Source of the DNA: Candidatus Latescibacterota bacterium
GTDB taxonomy: Bacteria > Latescibacterota > UBA2968 > UBA8231
DNA: 62,590 bases
Direction of reading: 5' to 3'
Assembly: GCA_022827835.1 (NCBI GenBank)
Contig: JAJEIO010000053.1
Span: forward strand, 1-62,590
This document shows, in pieces, positions 22,933 to 32,400 of the stretch. Each line of letters starts with the position of its first letter. Within the stretch, counting starts at the first letter, position 1. The translations under genes and the position numbers were made by a program. Under the pieces are notes generated by a model. It made no database searches. It was not told where the DNA came from and worked only from the letters and a program-made list of their open reading frames with translations.

Positions 22933-23352
22933 ATGCGTTTGCAATTGGCCCTAAACGTCCATGACTTGGATGAAGCCGTCGCTTATTACGGTGAACTTTT
23001 CAATGCCAAGCCTCACAAGCGGCATCCCGGTTATGCCAACTTTGCCATCGATCAACCGCCGTTGAAGTTGGTACTATTTGAGGATCCAGAGGCGGCAGAA
23101 CGCCTCAACCATCTAGGTGTCGAAGCATTTGCAGAAGCCGAGGTGAGCGACGCCGAGCAACGGCTGCGGAACGCGGGCATTTTGACCGAAGTGCAGCGGA
23201 ACGAAACCTGTTGCCACGCGACGCAGAACAAAGTCTGGTCGAGCGATCCGCAAGGCTTGCGTTGGGAGTGGTATCGCATTGTCGATGACCAGCCGGCGGA
23301 GCGTGCCTGCTCCTCACGCGATTCTGGTGAAGAAGATAGCTGTTGCACATGA
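22933..23352 (+). CDS. arsI: ArsI/CadI-family dioxygenase (C-As lyase-like)
   Basis: The 139-residue vicinal-oxygen-chelate protein has the ArsI features: early strand QLALNVHDLDEAVAYY, metal-ligand segment NHLGVEA, the vicinal cysteines Cys93-Cys94 in ETCCHATQNKVW, and DPQGLRWEWY. ArsI cleaves the carbon-arsenic bond of trivalent methyl- and aryl-arsenicals. The C-terminal SCCT adds another cysteine pair. It stands alone without arsR, arsM or arsB in the window. CadI-type cadmium response is an alternative name for the same family. Confidence 0.85.
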   Translation: MRLQLALNVHDLDEAVAYYGELFNAKPHKRHPGYANFAIDQPPLKLVLFEDPEAAERLNHLGVEAFAEAEVSDAEQRLRNAGILTEVQRNETCCHATQNKVWSSDPQGLRWEWYRIVDDQPAERACSSRDSGEEDSCCT

Positions 23353-23410
23353 ATACTGAGGCGCAGGTCGGACCGCAAATTTTACGCTCTCGGCTCGCGC
23401 TGTCACCTGT

Positions 23411-24400
23411 TCACGCCCGCTCGCCTCGCACGAAGTCCTCTAGCGTAGCCACGTCGTCTCTACTGCCGATGAATAGCGGCGTCCGTTGGTGTAGCTCGGT
23501 GGCTTGCAAGTCCATGATGGGCTGGGTTCCGTTGGAGGCTGCGCCGCCGGCTTGTTCGACGACAAAAGCGAGGGGAGCCGCTTCGTACAAGAGGCGCAGC
23601 TTGCCGTTGGGCGACTTGCTGTCGCCGGGGTAGAGGAAGATGCCGCCCTTGAGCAGGTTGCGGTGGAAGTCGGCCACGAGCGAGCCGATGTAGCGCGCCG
23701 AGTAGGATTGCGGACCTTCCTTGAGCTGCTTGACATAGTGGCGCACTGGCTTGTCCCACCTCGGATAATTGCCCTCGTTGGCGCTGTAGTACTGACCTTT
23801 CTTGGGGATTTCGATGTGCTCGTGCGAGAGCAGGAATTCGCCGAGGCTTGGGTCGAGGGTAAAGCCATGGCTGCCGCTGCCTGTGGTATAGACCAGCATG
23901 GTGCTGGAGCCGTAGATGATGTAGCCGGCGCAGACTTGTTCGCGGCCACAGCGAAGGAAGTCGCTGTGAGCAACGGTGTCGGTGCTTTTCTTGCGGTAGA
24001 TGGAGAAGATGGTGCCGATGGAGACGTTCACGTCTATATTGGACGAGCCATCAACCGGATCGAAGACGAGGATATAGTTGCCGCGTGGGTGTCTTTCCGG
24101 GATGGGGTAAATGTCGTCCATCTCTTCGGAAGCCATACCGGCCAGCCGACCGGTATGGTCGGTGGTGTTGATGATGAGCGTATTGGCGAACTCGTCGAGT
24201 TTTTGCACCTCTTCGCCGTGGACGTTGGTGCGACCGGTGATGCCCATTACCTCGGCGAGACCGGCCTTGTTCACGTCGCGGGCGATGATTTTGGCGGCAA
24301 TGCTCAGGTCGGTGAGCAGGCCGGTGAATTCGCCGGTGGCCTCGGGGTGCTGCCGCTCTTCTTCGATGATGAAGCGAGTAAGGGTGGTGCCGATTTGCAT
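23411..24400 (-). CDS. fbp: fructose-1,6-bisphosphatase class I
   Basis: The 329-residue enzyme of gluconeogenesis hydrolyses fructose-1,6-bisphosphate. It shows the class I motifs EEMDDIYPIPE and the metal-binding FDPVDGSSNIDVN, and the C-terminal GRLLYEA-like segment (KLRLLYEAAPLAFVVEQAGG). ATG 24400 (MQIGTTLTRFI) is preferred over a start at 24475, which would add 25 residues unlike the family. It is divergent from the isomerase gene at 24515. Confidence 0.93.
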   Translation of the reverse strand: MQIGTTLTRFIIEEERQHPEATGEFTGLLTDLSIAAKIIARDVNKAGLAEVMGITGRTNVHGEEVQKLDEFANTLIINTTDHTGRLAGMASEEMDDIYPIPERHPRGNYILVFDPVDGSSNIDVNVSIGTIFSIYRKKSTDTVAHSDFLRCGREQVCAGYIIYGSSTMLVYTTGSGSHGFTLDPSLGEFLLSHEHIEIPKKGQYYSANEGNYPRWDKPVRHYVKQLKEGPQSYSARYIGSLVADFHRNLLKGGIFLYPGDSKSPNGKLRLLYEAAPLAFVVEQAGGAASNGTQPIMDLQATELHQRTPLFIGSRDDVATLEDFVRGERA

Positions 24401-24514
24401 GAGAGGCCTTGCATCAATTGAGGGGGTTTGACATAGGATGGGATAAAACAATACAATCCCATCTATCCTGTCCATTCACTACATTCGCAACGCTACTGAG
24501 GAGAACAAAATACT

Positions 24515-25333
24515 ATGATCAAATTGGCGACTATGAGCAGCGCGTGTCCAGACTGGACGTTAGACGAGGTCGTCGCCGGCATGAAGCGGCACGGCTATCA
24601 GGGGTTTGAGCCGCGCGTCGAGTGGGATCACGCCTGTGGTATTGAGGCTGCGCTTGCGGCCCAAGAGCGGCGGGATATTCGCCGACGGATGGAGGACGAG
24701 GAGCTGGAAATCTGCTGCATTGCTACGGGTGCGCGGATGGCTGCGGCCGACGCGGCAGAACGGGCCGGGCACGTGGAGGACTTGAAAAAGTACATCGACC
24801 TAGCGGCTGATTTGGACTGTGGCTTGGTGCGGGTTTTCGGCGGCCAGCGCGGCGGGGGCCGCGAGTGGACTGCGGTCGTCGATTACGTGGTGGAGGGCTT
24901 TGCACAGGTGTTGCCTGCGGCGGCTGAACGCGGCGTGACATTGTTGCTGGAAACGCACGACGATTGGTGCTGCTCGGCACCGGTGCGCGCGGTTGTCGAG
25001 CGGGCAGGGCATCCGAATTTGCAGGTGCTGTGGGATTTTATGCACACGCAGCGGGTGCTGGAAGAGCCAGCCGAGAGCTTCCAGATGCTGGGCGCACACA
25101 CGCGCCATATCCACGCCCACGACGGGACGATCGTCGATGGCAGGTTGCAGGTCAGCGACGTGCTGGGCGCGGGCATCTTCGATCACGCCGAGCCGCTGCG
25201 TTTACTTGCTGAGGCTGGGTTTGATGGGTATTGCTCGGTGGAAGTGATCCACAAGCGCGGCAGCGGAGATCGGGCCGATGCGGTGCTTGGACAATATGCC
25301 GAGGGGCTGCGGGGGATTGTGGCTAGTTTTTGA
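24515..25333 (+). CDS. sugar phosphate isomerase/epimerase-family TIM barrel protein
   Basis: The 272-residue protein belongs to the xylose-isomerase-like / AP-endonuclease-2 TIM-barrel family. Metal ligands appear as Glu in LLLETHDDW, Asp and His in LWDFMHTQR, His in RHIHAHDG and Glu in YCSVEVIHK. Such enzymes act as isomerases, epimerases or dehydratases of sugars and inositols; the substrate is unknown. Its last 36 bases are duplicated at 26121-26156, beyond the higBA module. Confidence 0.85.
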   Translation: MIKLATMSSACPDWTLDEVVAGMKRHGYQGFEPRVEWDHACGIEAALAAQERRDIRRRMEDEELEICCIATGARMAAADAAERAGHVEDLKKYIDLAADLDCGLVRVFGGQRGGGREWTAVVDYVVEGFAQVLPAAAERGVTLLLETHDDWCCSAPVRAVVERAGHPNLQVLWDFMHTQRVLEEPAESFQMLGAHTRHIHAHDGTIVDGRLQVSDVLGAGIFDHAEPLRLLAEAGFDGYCSVEVIHKRGSGDRADAVLGQYAEGLRGIVASF

Positions 25334-25438
25334 AGGATGACAGCAGCCGGCGCGTTTCTTTTTTTATGCTAAGTAAAGCGAAGCATCCCATACCTAATGG
25401 CTGATGGCCTTTGCGTAACATCAGTTAATAATAACGCC

Positions 25439-25456
25439 TTCTTAAAGCCAATAAGG
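25439..25456. repeat. 18-bp direct repeat, left copy flanking higBA
   Basis: TTCTTAAAGCCAATAAGG matches the right copy at 26072-26089 in 16 of 18 positions. The copies bracket the higA and higB genes closely. The 25334-25464 stretch otherwise holds no gene. Confidence 0.55.
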
Positions 25457-25464
25457 ACTGAGCG

Positions 25465-25728
25465 TCAGGCCGCCGACTCGGTTCTGCGGAACTGTGCCAA
25501 GTCGTAAGCACCTTGCATCCGCACCCAATGCCCGGCGTCGCTCCAGCCGAGGCGCTCCAGTGCCAGCGCAAGCTGAAGGGATACGCCGGCCTCGCCGTTC
25601 AGCACGGGCAACAGGGTCTTCCTTGGGACGCCCAAGCGGTTCGCGCTTTCGGCCAGCGTCCAGCCTTTCGCTTCGATTGCGTCGCGGATAATTTCACCTG
25701 GATGCGCCGGGTCGTACATACTGGTCAT
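25465..25728 (-). CDS. higA: HigA-family antitoxin
   Basis: The 87-residue HigA/VapI-type XRE protein starts with MTSMYDPAHPGEIIRDAI and has the HTH LAESANRLGVPRKTLLPVLNG. It would neutralise the HigB toxin encoded immediately upstream (20-base gap) and autoregulate the operon. Toxin-first order is canonical for higBA. It is distinct from the orphan HigA at 11305. Confidence 0.93.
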   Translation of the reverse strand: MTSMYDPAHPGEIIRDAIEAKGWTLAESANRLGVPRKTLLPVLNGEAGVSLQLALALERLGWSDAGHWVRMQGAYDLAQFRRTESAA

Positions 25729-25748
25729 GTTGTAACCCCTTGGTTAAT

Positions 25749-26021
25749 CTAGTGGTAATCAATCAGATTTACGCCAACTGCCTCACTGCCGTCAAAGCTG
25801 AAGATAATCCGCCAGTTACCGGATACGCTCACACTCCAGTGGCCGGCTTGGTCGCCTTTTAGCGGATGTAGCCTCCAGCCAGGCAGGTTCATGTGGCGCG
25901 GCTCGGTCGCCTCGTCTAGGGCCGTCAGTACTCTCCGAATGCGCGGAACCAAGGCGGGATTCAACCGCTTCGCGTCGCCGCGCTCATACAGGCGTTGGAG
26001 TCCTCGATGTGCGAACTTCAT
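25749..26021 (-). CDS. higB: HigB-family mRNA-cleaving toxin
   Basis: The 90-residue RelE/HigB-fold toxin has RGLQRLYERGDAKRLNP, LPGWRLHPLKGDQAGHWSVSV and NWRIIFSF, with the basic and aromatic residues used in ribosome-dependent mRNA cleavage. It is translated ahead of higA. The pair appears as a complete module embedded between duplicated flanking DNA. Confidence 0.93.
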   Translation of the reverse strand: MKFAHRGLQRLYERGDAKRLNPALVPRIRRVLTALDEATEPRHMNLPGWRLHPLKGDQAGHWSVSVSGNWRIIFSFDGSEAVGVNLIDYH

Positions 26022-26071
26022 TCTTTTTTAACGTACCGTGCAATGTATCGCGAGGCAACCTGTCAGAAGCG

Positions 26072-26089
26072 TTCTTAAAACCAATATGG
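26072..26089. repeat. 18-bp direct repeat, right copy flanking higBA
   Basis: TTCTTAAAACCAATATGG is the partner of 25439-25456 with two mismatches. It lies just upstream of the higB start on the opposite side of the module. Confidence 0.55.
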
Positions 26090-26120
26090 TTTAATTAGCA
26101 TGAGATGGATTGCTTTAGCG

Positions 26121-26156
26121 AAGGGGCTGCAGGGAATTGTGGCTGGTTTTTGAAGG
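26121..26156 (+). pseudogene. duplicated 3' end of the isomerase gene
   Basis: These 36 bases match 25301-25336 at 32 positions, including the stop codon and the bases after it. The translated tail is GLQGIVAGF-stop against GLRGIVASF-stop in the gene. It lies beyond higBA and directly before a strong terminator. This suggests the module inserted between the isomerase gene and its original terminator, with a duplication of the gene end. Confidence 0.65.
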
Positions 26157-26175
26157 GACGCTTCCTTGCTTGAGC

Positions 26176-26207
26176 AAAGCCCACCGATCTTCTGATCGGC
26201 GGGCTTT
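26176..26207. terminator. strong bidirectional terminator hairpin
   Basis: AAAGCCC-A-CCGATC, loop TTCT, GATCGG-C-GGGCTTT forms a 13-bp stem with one internal mismatch. An AT-flanked stem makes it usable in both directions. It would end the minus-strand gene finishing at 26244. Together with the preceding gene-end copy it may originally have ended the isomerase transcript. Confidence 0.75.
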
Positions 26208-26243
26208 ATCGTTCTCGAATGTTCGGGCGATAGGACTGCTTCT

Positions 26244-27332
26244 TTATGGCATGGATGCTGCTGTATGCGCGAGTGAGTCGCCGATTCGGTCAACCGCAAC
26301 CTTGTTGCGGAAATAGAACAGGTCGTCCGCCGTTATGCCCGCTAGTTTCATCCCGATTTCCAGCATATGAGGACGTAGCTTGCTGTTTAGATAGGCGGAG
26401 AGACCAGCACCCGCTATCGCCCCCAATATGTTCCCGAAACCTGGTACAATAGAGCCTACTGCGCCTCCTGCTGTTGTTAAAACGGCAGATATACCAAACC
26501 GCTGAAAGAGGACCAGTGCCTTCATTGCGTTGATGCGCGTCTTGTCGTCGAATTCCACCGCTTCGAAATCGCGTTCCGTCTTTACAATGTCGTACAGGAG
26601 ACGGATGCCGAGGACGATCTCTGTCACATAGGGGAGAAAGCCGCTAACCTTGTCAGGTACGTCAATGCCAGAGTTCTCGGCTAAGAGTCCCATACCTTCT
26701 TCAACTTCGGAGACGAACTCGTAATTGGAAAGATTGGTGTCGATAAATTGGCTGGATAACTCGGGGTACTCGACCAATACCGCCGCTCGGATCTCATTGC
26801 TAACAGCGAACAACACATCCGGGTCTTCTTGCATTCGGGCAGCTACCTCATCGGCGTAATCCTCGCCTCCGATCTTCACTTGAATTTGCGTTTCTGTCCC
26901 GTCGGGGCTTGCGGCGAGAATATCCCACACCGGCTGGTTCTGGTCGGCGGCAATCTCAAACGAATAGCCAGGGAACTCCTGCTGCAAGTGCTCTTGTACG
27001 CGAAGCTCGCCCAATTTCCCCTTGAGGTTGCTAATAAATCCCTCGACGCTTCCTGGCCCACGATCAACCATCTCTAGGTACCGCTCATGCAGCGAATAGT
27101 CAGCCGCTACGCCCGGCGACGCGAGGCGATATGCCTCGAATAAGTCGTCGGGTACATTCCGTGCATCAAACAATGTGGAACATGAGTCCTCAACACCCGC
27201 TGCGACTTCAATAGCGAAGAGGTCATTTCGCATCAATCCCGATAGTTCAACCACGTCTTCATAGGTGTAGCAACCATACTCGCCGAGAAGCGGCACTTGT
27301 TCCAATTCGGAAAGTAGCTGGATAGACTGCAT
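26244..27332 (-). CDS. unrecognised protein with PD-(D/E)xK-like core and C-terminal glycine-zipper membrane segment
   Basis: I do not recognise a named family for this roughly 362-residue protein. Residues about 103-153 (GKLGE with Glu109, VWDIL with Asp137, QIQVK with Lys153) fit the E...D...QxK pattern of PD-(D/E)xK nucleases. Residues about 270-310 include GGAVGSIVPGFGNILGAIAG, a glycine zipper of the kind found in membrane-inserting proteins. ATG 27332 (MQSIQLL) lies 2 bases after the stop of the upstream coiled-coil gene; an alternative start at 27347 would overlap it. The pairing suggests a two-gene unit, perhaps a membrane-linked nuclease effector. Function is inference. Confidence 0.6.
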   Translation of the reverse strand: MQSIQLLSELEQVPLLGEYGCYTYEDVVELSGLMRNDLFAIEVAAGVEDSCSTLFDARNVPDDLFEAYRLASPGVAADYSLHERYLEMVDRGPGSVEGFISNLKGKLGELRVQEHLQQEFPGYSFEIAADQNQPVWDILAASPDGTETQIQVKIGGEDYADEVAARMQEDPDVLFAVSNEIRAAVLVEYPELSSQFIDTNLSNYEFVSEVEEGMGLLAENSGIDVPDKVSGFLPYVTEIVLGIRLLYDIVKTERDFEAVEFDDKTRINAMKALVLFQRFGISAVLTTAGGAVGSIVPGFGNILGAIAGAGLSAYLNSKLRPHMLEIGMKLAGITADDLFYFRNKVAVDRIGDSLAHTAASMP

Positions 27333-27334
27333 GA

Positions 27335-27823
27335 CTACGCAAACCACTGGTAGATGCTGAAGCCCAGCGCGAGAACAGACAGGACCAGCGCAATAAGAGA
27401 AACACAGCCTCCGTTGTCCTGCTCTTGACTAGCTTGGCGCTTCGCTTGTTTGTTCTGCCCCTGAATCTTTTGTATCTGGCTTTGCACTTGTTTGAACCGC
27501 TGTTCGTTCTGCTCTTGTACTTTTTGGAGGACACGTGCCTCGGCTTCGGCGATTTGGCTGCTAATGTTGGCGGTCCGTTTATGGAGGTCGGTCACACTCT
27601 CATGCAGCTCTTTCACGCGGGGAATGAGTGCCTGATTGATTTTGTCTTGCTCCTCCCAAAAGCGAACTTTTTCTGCGATATTCGGTCTCTCTGTATTCGC
27701 GTCTGTGGAATCGTAAGAGTTCTTTTTTGTCTTCTTGGCAGCAGGTTTCTTCTTCGTAGCGGCTTTCTTGGTTGCGGGCTTCTTCTTAGCAGTGGTCTTC
27801 TTAGCAGCAGGCTTCTTAGCCAT
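27335..27823 (-). CDS. KPAAKK-repeat, coiled-coil, C-terminally membrane-anchored protein
   Basis: The roughly 162-residue protein from ATG 27823 begins with histone H1-like Lys/Ala/Pro repeats (AKKPAAKKTTAKKKPATKK), likely to bind nucleic acid or polyanions. A long Gln/Glu-rich coiled coil follows (about residues 65-135: KELHESVTDLHKRT, QKVQEQNEQRFKQ). It ends in one membrane segment (VSLIALVLSVLALGFSIYQWF). This is an unusual DNA-binding-like head with a tail anchor. It is probably co-transcribed with the nuclease-like gene downstream (2-base gap). The start at 27895 is possible but less likely. The H1-like repeats could reflect low-complexity expansion. Confidence 0.7.
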   Translation of the reverse strand: MAKKPAAKKTTAKKKPATKKAATKKKPAAKKTKKNSYDSTDANTERPNIAEKVRFWEEQDKINQALIPRVKELHESVTDLHKRTANISSQIAEAEARVLQKVQEQNEQRFKQVQSQIQKIQGQNKQAKRQASQEQDNGGCVSLIALVLSVLALGFSIYQWFA

Positions 27824-28064
27824 GCGAAGAGCTCCTTTGTCTAATAGGGGTAAAAACTCGATATCGAGAGTGGTGTGCGAAGTTGATGAATGCAATTGAG
27901 TCTTAATAACAGCAATAGCTCGGGCTATGCCAATGCAAGCTAAAATCGGGCCGCAGGCCGCCCATTTTCCCGTGCGCTGCTGGCATCTTCGGCTTGAGTT
28001 CCTATCTTAAAGCCGCTTTTACGGGCGTCTTGCCCGATCCCAGAAGACAAAACGGAGTACACGT

Positions 28065-29402
28065 ATGGACAGCGCACAAAATAGCATCCGCGAGGCCCCC
28101 ACCCGTCTCAGCGGCCTCTTACGCAATATCGGCCCTGGCGTCGTTGTCTCGGGGTCGGTGGTCGGCTCGGGCGAGTTGTTGGTGACGACGCGGATGGGGG
28201 CCGAGGTCGGCTTTGTCTTTCTCTGGGGCGTGATCTTGGCCTGTTTGGTCAAGTTTGTGATTCAACTCGAATTGGGCCGGCAGTGCCTGTTGCGCAAGAG
28301 CAGTACCGTGCAAATCCTCGACCAAGTGCCGGGCGCGCGCTGGCGCGGCACCTCGTGGATCGCGTGGCTCTGCGTGGTGGGCTACTTCTCGGTGACGGTG
28401 GCCGTCATCGGCATCTTGGGATCGGTGGCCGGGCTGATGGTCACGGTTTTTCCCTTTGCGTCCGAACAAGTGTGGGCGGTAGCCATTTTCCTCGCCATGT
28501 CGGTTTTGCTGTGGCGGGGGCTATACGGCGACTTGGAGAAAATGGTCTCTGCGTTGGTGGCGACCTTCAGTTTAGTCGTCATCGGATCGGTGCTCGCACT
28601 GCAAGGCACGAGCTATGCAATCAGCAGCGAGCAAATCGCCTCGGGTTTCCGCTTTGCCATGCCAACCGAAGGCGCGTTTGTGGCGTTGGCGGTGATGGGA
28701 TCGGTCGGCGCGACCGCGGTCGAGCTTTTCATGTATCCCTATTGGATCGTGGAAAAAGGCTACCCGGATTTCGTCGGGCCAAAAGACGATAGCCCCGAAT
28801 GGCAGGCGCGATACCGGGGCTGGATGCGGGTCTTGATCACCGATGCGGGCGTGTGTACGGGCATCGCGCTGGTGGTCACGTGCGCGTATTACCTGCTGGG
28901 CGCGTCGGTGCTCAATCAGTTACAAGTCTTGCCCGAAGGAATGAAGGTCGTCGAGCAAGTCTCGCTAATTTTCACCGAGAGCATCGGCGGCTGGGCGTAC
29001 TATATCTTCATGTTCGGGGGGTTTTGCACGCTCTTTTCCACGCTGCTGGTATTTGCCGCTTCTTCGGGGCGGATTGGCGCTGACTTTCTGCGGCAACTGA
29101 AGGTGAGCGCGCTAGCCGAAGAAGAGGGCTATCGCCGCTGGATACGCATTTTCCAAATCGCCTTCCCGTTTGGGTGGCTGCTGTTCATATTGTTCGACCC
29201 GCGCACCCTCGACTTTGTGCTTAAAGGGGCCAATGCCAACAATCTGTTGCTGATCCCGATGGCCTATGCGGTGCTGCATCTGGCGATGCGGGTGCCTAAA
29301 GACGAGCGGATGTCGCTGAAGACCGAGATAGCCCTGCTGTTTACGATCTGGGCCATCATCAACTTTACGGCGGTCAATCTGTTTAAGCTGTCGGGGCACT
29401 AG
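28065..29402 (+). CDS. Nramp-related membrane transporter, non-canonical metal site
   Basis: The 445-residue protein with about 11 membrane segments belongs to the Nramp-related family (NIGPGVVVSGSVVGSGELLVTT at the first segment, split here: GPGVVV then GSGELL). The canonical DPGN metal motif of TM1 is replaced by GSG(E) and the TM6 MPH motif by a VELFMYPYW region. Transport of Mn or Fe by the classical mechanism is therefore doubtful; Mg2+, Al3+ or an organic substrate are open alternatives. A GGAG ribosome-binding site precedes ATG 28065. The stop is 15 bases from the type IIG gene, but functional linkage is unlikely. Confidence 0.75.
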   Translation: MDSAQNSIREAPTRLSGLLRNIGPGVVVSGSVVGSGELLVTTRMGAEVGFVFLWGVILACLVKFVIQLELGRQCLLRKSSTVQILDQVPGARWRGTSWIAWLCVVGYFSVTVAVIGILGSVAGLMVTVFPFASEQVWAVAIFLAMSVLLWRGLYGDLEKMVSALVATFSLVVIGSVLALQGTSYAISSEQIASGFRFAMPTEGAFVALAVMGSVGATAVELFMYPYWIVEKGYPDFVGPKDDSPEWQARYRGWMRVLITDAGVCTGIALVVTCAYYLLGASVLNQLQVLPEGMKVVEQVSLIFTESIGGWAYYIFMFGGFCTLFSTLLVFAASSGRIGADFLRQLKVSALAEEEGYRRWIRIFQIAFPFGWLLFILFDPRTLDFVLKGANANNLLLIPMAYAVLHLAMRVPKDERMSLKTEIALLFTIWAIINFTAVNLFKLSGH

Positions 29403-29417
29403 CGGCTTTCTCTCAAT

Positions 29418-32400
29418 ATGACCGGCCAGCTATTCACTCACTATTTCCTCACCGACGGCATAAAGACCACGCCCGAGTGGCAAGCGTCTGTTGACCAGCC
29501 GGAAGCGTTTGCTGCGTTTAGGAACGGCGTTGCTCGACATCACAGCGCCCTCAGCCGTTCCCGAAATCCCAACGAAGCTCGCACGGAGGAAGAGCTTATT
29601 CGTCCGGTTCTGGAGCTATTGGGATGGACCGAGTACGTGCCTCAGCCAAGTGCGGCCGGCCATGAGGACATTCCCGACCATCTGCTTTTCGCTGACGCCG
29701 AATCCAAGGCGCGGGACGGGAATCCCTTCCAGTACGCGACAGTAGTTGAAGAGAGTAAGCGCTTTGGGCTTGCGCTCGACAGCCGGGACCGGAATGATCG
29801 GGCGCAGCGTGGGACGCCTCACGGTCAGATTCTTCGATATTTGGCGACGGCTGAGATCGAGTCGGAGGGACGCATTCGCTGGGGCATTCTGACCAATGGT
29901 AGTATCTGGCGGCTCTACGACTATCGCGCCCGGCCACGTGCTAGCGGTTTCTTTGAAGTCGATCTGGCAGAACTGCTCAAGCCCGGCAAGGAAGACGACC
30001 TCCGCGTTTTTCACCTGCTGTTTCGCCGCGAGTCCTTCACGCTGCGAGATGGGGCCACGAGTACGTTTCTCGAAGAGGCGCTAGCTGAGGGTCGGCGCTA
30101 TGAGGAACAGGTTGCGCAGGATCTTTCGGGGGTGGTGTTTGAGCGGGTGTTTCCCAATCTCGTCAATGCGCTTGTGCAGAAGTCGGAGGAAAGCCTCGTC
30201 GCGAGCCGGGATGCGGCGTTGATCTTTCTCTATCGGCTGCTGTTTGTGCTCTATGCCGAGGATCGGGGGCTATTGCCGGTCAACGATGAGCGATACGACG
30301 ACTATGGTTTGCGCAAGCCTGTCCGCGATGACATTGCGAGCAGGATGGCGGCTGACGATACGTACTCGGCGATTGCCACCAATTATTACGACCATCTGAC
30401 GACGTTATTTAAGCTCATTGACAAGGGCGACGAGTCTATTGGTTTGCCGCCGTACAATGGCGGGCTGTTTGCGGTGGAAGCTGCGCCATTGTTGGAAACG
30501 GTCCGGCTGGCCGATGAAGAAATTGCGCCCATCATCTACGACCTGAGTCACGCCGAGGATTCGCAGGGCGTGCGCCGCTTTGTCAACTACCGCGACATGT
30601 CGGTGCAGCAGCTTGGCTCGATTTACGAGCGGCTGCTGGAGCGCGAGCCGGTGCGCGATGACGACGGCAACATTTCCATTCGTCCCAATCCGTATGCCCG
30701 CAAGGACAGCGGCAGTTTCTATACCTCTCAGGAACTCGTTGATTTGATTGTCGAGCGAACCTTGAAGCCGCTGGCCGAAGAGCGGCTACAAGCCTTTGAG
30801 GACAAGGCCGCCGTGCTTAAAAGCGACCGTCGATCCAAGCAGGAACGGCGGGAAGAGATTGAGCAACTCGATCCGGCAGAAGCGGTACTAGACCTCAAAG
30901 TTTTGGACCCGGCGATGGGTAGCGGGCACTTCCTCGTCACTGCGGTGGATTTTCTGTCGGATTACATCGCTGAGTTAATCGAGCGCGTCCCCTCGGTTCC
31001 GGAGTGGCTAGACGGTGAGTATGCGTCGCCGCTGGTGGGGCGCGTGGCGGCGATTCGGGAGGACATTTGCAAACGGGCCAACGAATCGAACTGGGTCTTG
31101 GACGAGGCGCAGCTTACTGACCAAGCCATTATCCGCCGTATGGTGCTCAAGCGCTGCATTTACGGGGTGGATAAGAATCGGCTGACGGTCGAGTTGGCCA
31201 AGGTGTCGCTGTGGCTGCACAGTTTTACGGTGGGCGCGCCGCTGTCTTTTCTCGATCACCATTTGCGTTGCGGCGACTCGCTGGTTGGTCTGCGGGTGCG
31301 GGATGCCACGGATGAGTTGCACCGGCTCGGCGGGATGTTTGCCAGTAGTGCCATTGCCGGGGCGGAGACGGCTACCGACGGGATGCAGCGGATTGAGGAG
31401 ATGTCCGATGCGGACGTGGCGGAGGTGCAGGAGTCGGCAGAGCTGTTCGACGGGGTGGAGGAGACGACCGCCGATCTACGCGGCTTGCTCGACTTTCTGT
31501 GTGGCTGGCGTTGGCTGACTGTGGGCATGAAGAAGAAAGAACGCGATGAATTTGAGGGGCCACTGGTTACAACGCTCGGCCAGCATACGGCGATGGCGTA
31601 CGAGCTTTTGGCGCGAGGGCCGGAGGAAATGGACGTTGCCGACGACACGCGGTTTGCCGATCTGTGGCGCGAGGCACAAACCATTGTCAGCCACGAGGGC
31701 TTTCTGCATTGGGAGGTGGCCTTTCCGGGGGTGTGGCATCGGTGGCAGAAAAGCCGTCCGCAGGGTGGTTTTGACGCGGTTATTGGCAATCCGCCGTGGG
31801 ATCGGATCAAGCTGCAAGAAGTCGAGTGGTTTGCAACTCGTGATATAGAACTCGCTCTGGCACCGACGGCGGCGGCGCGGCGAAAAGGCATTCAGAAGTT
31901 TCGCAAACAGGGAGCGTCTCTTGCGACTGAGTTCGACGCGGCCAAAGCGCAGGCCGAGAGCCTAAGCCAAATGGTCCGCTCCGGTGGCGACTATCCGTTG
32001 CTCAGCGGCGGAGACATCAATCTGTATTCACTGTTCGTCGAGCGGTCTATGAGCCTGATTAAGCCGGATGGTTTTGTCGGCTTGCTGACGCCATCGGGCA
32101 TTTACGCCGACAAGACAGCGGCCCGGTTTTTCAAGTCCGTTTCGACCAGCGGACGGGTAGGCGGCTTATTCGATTTTGAAAACAAGAAAATTTTCTTCAA
32201 GGACGTTCACGCTTCTTTCAAATTCTGCGCTCTCATCTTGGGCGGCGAGGAGCGACAATTCGATCAGGCCGAATGCGCCTTTTTTCTCCACGATACGAAA
32301 ACGGTCCATGACGAAGACCGCTGTTTTCCATTGTCGCCGGAAGACTTCGCCCGCGTGAATCCGAATACTGGCACTGCGCCCGTGTTTCGCAGTCGGAAAG

